Shown here: positions 61,078 to 64,000 of the stretch, one piece after another | Numbering within the stretch: the first letter of the stretch is position 1 | How the letters are laid out: the number at the start of each line of letters is the position of its first letter | NCBI GenBank assembly: GCA_024364735.1 | Contig: JAGFNQ010009461.1 | Coordinates: forward strand, 62,001 to 126,000 | Direction of reading: 5' to 3' | Length of the DNA: 64,000 bases | Source: Boesenbergia rotunda | Taxonomy: Eukaryota > Streptophyta > Magnoliopsida > Zingiberales > Zingiberaceae | Program-made: the position numbers and the translations under genes | The notes under the pieces: generated by a model | Seen by the model: only the letters and a program-made list of their open reading frames with translations | Databases searched by the model: none | Told to the model about the DNA's origin: nothing

Positions 61078-61379
61078 AGCGATGGCGGTAGTGGAAGCAG
61101 CGGAGAAGGGCTGGACGGCGGCGGCTCTCGATAACTATCTGCCAAAACCGGAGATTTTTTTATTCAAATATCCAATTCCAATATATTTCGGAAATTTTCT
61201 ATAGGTTACAGAAAAAATTATTTTCAATTCTCTGCGTGCAAATTCAACTCCTCATCAGTCCCTACATCAAAAAACATTTATTTCCACCCTCTAAATACAA
61301 AATTTCATGTGCTTTAACAACTGATTTACCAAATTATCTTTAATTTTTTAAATATAAAAATCTAAAATAAAGTATAATT

Positions 61380-61800
61380 CTTCTTAAATTCAGCATCATT
61401 TAACTAAAATCTAATATATTTTCTATCAGATTGAGTACGACCTAATAAATTCATCCTGAATTAATCAATTGTTATGAACTCCTAATCAATTGGTCGGGTG
61501 AAAAAAAATTATGCTTAATTTGATAAAAAATATATTAAATTTTAATTTAAATGTACTAAATTTAGATAGAATTATACTTATTTTTGAACTTTTTATACCT
61601 ATAAAAAGGGTCATACTCAATTTGATAGAAAATGTACTAAATTACAGTTATATGATACTAAATTTAAGAAGAATTATACCTCATTTTGGACTTTTTGTAC
61701 CTAAAAATAATGACAATTACGTAAATCAATATATATTAGGGAGTTGAAGCAAATAGAATTTTATGTGCAGAGAGTGAAAATGAACTTTTTCTGATATAAG
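61380..61800. repeat. AT-rich dispersed repeat, copy 2
   Basis: Same family and direction as 1-560: 'aattcatcctgaattaatca', 'gaactcctaatcaattggt', 'gcttaatttgataaaaaata' and 'atatattagggagttgaagc' match in order. Confidence 0.6.
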
Positions 61801-62088
61801 GAGTAGATTTAAAATAATTTACAATAGGATAAATCAAAAAATATTTAATAGAACACATTCAAATAGTTAATACTCTCATATCTATTTTTCATTTAAAAGA
61901 AAATCCCTTATAATATACCATAATTTAAATTTAAATTTTAAATTCTTTTATTATTAATTAGAGATCTAACCATTACTCAATTGCCCTGGTTCAACAGGAG
62001 ACTTTTAATCCTTCATAAATTTCTTAATTTAATTAAGTATCCATTTTGGTTTCTTGGATTCTGATTTGGAAATTTACTAAAAAATTTA

Positions 62089-62304
62089 GGTGTGTTTGAT
62101 TTGCTCTATTTTCTATTTTTATTTTTCAGAAAATCGTATTTTCTCATTTTCTAGAAAATTACTTTCTTTCATTCTTTAGTTTTCTAGAAAACGTTATATT
62201 TTTTTTGAAAAAACAAGGCTAGAAAATGTAAACCAAACACGTTTTCCAGAAAATCATATTTTCTACATAAAATGAAAATGAAAAACACACCTATCAAATG
62301 CCCC
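62089..62304. mobile_element. AT-rich MITE, copy 2
   Basis: Inverse orientation of the element at 47103. Ends GGTGTGTTTGAT and ATCAAATGCCCC; TTA on both sides (62086-62088, 62305-62307). The interior is rich in 'tttctagaaaa' palindromes. Confidence 0.65.
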
Positions 62305-62319
62305 GTTACTCTTTTTCCA

Positions 62320-63360
62320 AATTTATAACGGAGTGCTCATATTTCACATAGAATAAAGCAAGGTTCAATACTCAATTTTCATCTTAGAAAACTCTATTTA
62401 GCCCATGGAGCTCATGCATAGAGGTGGAAATAAATTAAATATTCATGAATAAGGTTATTGGTCAAATTGATTAGAGCTTATTTATTTTCGTTCAATACAC
62501 ATAAAATTGAGTAAATGAATAAGTTTGAACAACACATTAAACTAAAAAATAAGTTTAAATACATATGTTCAGCTTGTTAATGTTCGTGAACATGTTTATG
62601 AATAACGTTCATGAACAATATTTATCAATAAAACTCTTATCAACATACTAAAAAAATACTCTATTTTCAAATTTACAATGGAGTGCACATATTTCACATA
62701 GAATATAAAGCGCAGTTCGATGCTTAATTTTCATCCTAGAAAACAGCACATGAAGTTCGGAATGATAAGAGCTTATTTATGTTCGTTCAATACATATAAA
62801 ATTAATTAAATGAATAACTTTGAACAACTCATTAAACTAAACAAATAAGTTTGAATATATGTGTTCAGCTCGTTGATATTAGTTCATGAATAACGTTCGC
62901 GAACATGTTCGTGAATAATGTTCATGAACATATTCGTGGATAACGTTCATGAATAATATATCAATAAAACTCTTATCAATATAGTAAAAATCTACTCTAT
63001 TTCCAAATTTACAACGGAGAGCTCATATTTCACATAGAATATAAAGCGTCGTTCAATACTCAATTTCTATCCTAGAAAACTCTATTTAGCACATGGAGCT
63101 CATGCATAGGAGTGTAAATGAGTCAAATATTTGTGAACAAATTTAGTGTTCAGATTAATAAAAGTTTATTTATGTTCATTCAATACATACAAAATTGATT
63201 AAATGAATAAACTTGAACAACTCGTTAAACCAAACAAATAGCTTAAATACATGTGTTCAGCTCGTTAATGTTTATAAACAACGTTCGCGAACATACAATA
63301 ATGTTCATGAATAATATTTTTCAATAAAACTCTAATCAATATACTAAATAAATAAAAATA
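62320..63360. repeat. ~335-bp tandem array, about three units
   Basis: The landmark 'ggag(t/a)gc(t/a)catatttcac' occurs at about 62332, 62671 and 63015. Each unit then holds 'attaaatgaataa', 'aacaactc(a/g)ttaaac' and 'tgttcagct(t/c)gtta', with palindromic GTTC(G/A)TGAAC-type motifs in varying number. Units are diverged by substitutions and small indels. Confidence 0.8.
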
Positions 63361-63836
63361 AAATTTCAAAATGAATAAATAAGTTTGTATTATCAAGCTC
63401 AATAATCAATCAAACAAATTTAAAATGTAAATATTTCAAGTAATTAAACAAGCTTGAATTAAGAGTTCGATTACATCTAAAAGAATCAACTCAAGTCAAG
63501 CTTGAATAAAGTTCAACCTCATAAAAAATGAACCAAATTAAACTTAAACAATCATTTTAATGACTTAGTTTATTTTAGATTTTGATTTAGCTTGACTTAG
63601 TTATCTTATCAAACAAATTTGAACACTACAAAGCTTGGCTCGGCTCGATTACAACCCTAGTCATGCATTAAGAAAATGTATAACAATAATAATAAAACTC
63701 TTCATGAGCAATTAAAAAGGATCTGGTTTGGAGCTTATGATTACACTCGAATCAAATGTTAATTAACTGCAAACTGTTTATTGCCATCATCAACATAAAA
63801 AAATGATGATGATCTAAATCCTGGGATACAATTCCA
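63361..63836. other. AT-rich 3' flank
   Basis: No gene was recognised. This is the likely 3' UTR region of the exon at 63837-63953. Confidence 0.4.
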
Positions 63837-63953
63837 CTACCCTCTCTTCTTCCTGTCTTTGGATTTGCCATACAAAGAGGTGGAGTTAAGTTCGGTTTGA
63901 GGCTCGCATTTCCTTCTCTTACTCACTTCTTCCACCTTGTAAAATTCATCAGA
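63837..63953 (-). CDS. possible last exon of an unidentified gene running off the right edge
   Basis: Minus strand: an acceptor (TTCTCAG) is followed by an open frame of 38 codons beginning SDEFYKVEEVSKRRKCEPQT and ending in basic KSKDRKKRG and a TAG stop. GC content is higher than in the flanks and the basic tail looks nuclear, but I do not recognise the family. The upstream exons would lie beyond 64000. Confidence 0.45.
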   Translation of the reverse strand, partial: SDEFYKVEEVSKRRKCEPQTELNSTSLYGKSKDRKKRG

Positions 63954-64000
63954 CTGAGAACACTGAGCCCATCAAAGTTCCTCATCTTTAAGGCTTATAA

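Noticed and set aside
60717..61145. Overlapping frames beside the RING gene
   Set aside because: Alternative frames of the GC-rich N-terminal region. Only the frame from 61077 leads into the RING-H2 domain.

Overview
The window is plant nuclear DNA. Its genes have short exons with GT-AG introns. It holds Ty1-copia and CACTA elements, solo LTRs, MITEs, a tRNA-derived SINE of the plant Au type, plant-only families (DUF868, a chloroplast RNase E/G with a starch-binding-like domain) and a telo-box by a promoter. LTR and repeat composition suggests a monocot, perhaps Zingiberales, but that lineage call is weak.

Layout. 1-12 kb: a 12-exon P-loop/AAA-type ATPase gene on the minus strand (1636-9348; 593 aa after splicing by hand) and a two-exon DUF868 gene (10703-11674, minus; 295 aa). 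12-27.6 kb: a transposon-rich block. It holds copia- and gypsy-like LTR remnants, a CACTA remnant on the minus strand, and a 3.9-kb nested palindrome (18373-22292) lying inside that remnant. The palindrome has a core of eight 158-bp tandem units, each with its own near-perfect hairpin. 27.9-46.9 kb: a complete 15-exon gene for chloroplast RNase E/G-like endoribonuclease (RNE; 1019 aa, plus strand). Its introns carry a copia element inserted 4 bp past a splice donor, a SINE, two fold-back elements and a rearranged second copia. 47-55.6 kb: a TFIIA gamma-subunit gene (minus) with all three coding exons but a 1-nt deletion in exon 2. 55.6-64 kb: Tourist-like and hAT-like MITEs, a single-exon RING-H2 E3 ligase gene (60331-61077, minus), a ~335-bp tandem array, and the last exon of an unidentified gene at the right edge.

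The genes are unrelated housekeeping functions: ATPase, chloroplast RNA processing, general transcription and ubiquitination. They do not form a pathway. All exon boundaries were derived by reading GT/AG sites, checking reading phase, and matching remembered family features. No alignment or transcript evidence was available. The most unusual structure is the 3.9-kb nested palindrome. The most consequential single change is the TFIIA-gamma frameshift.
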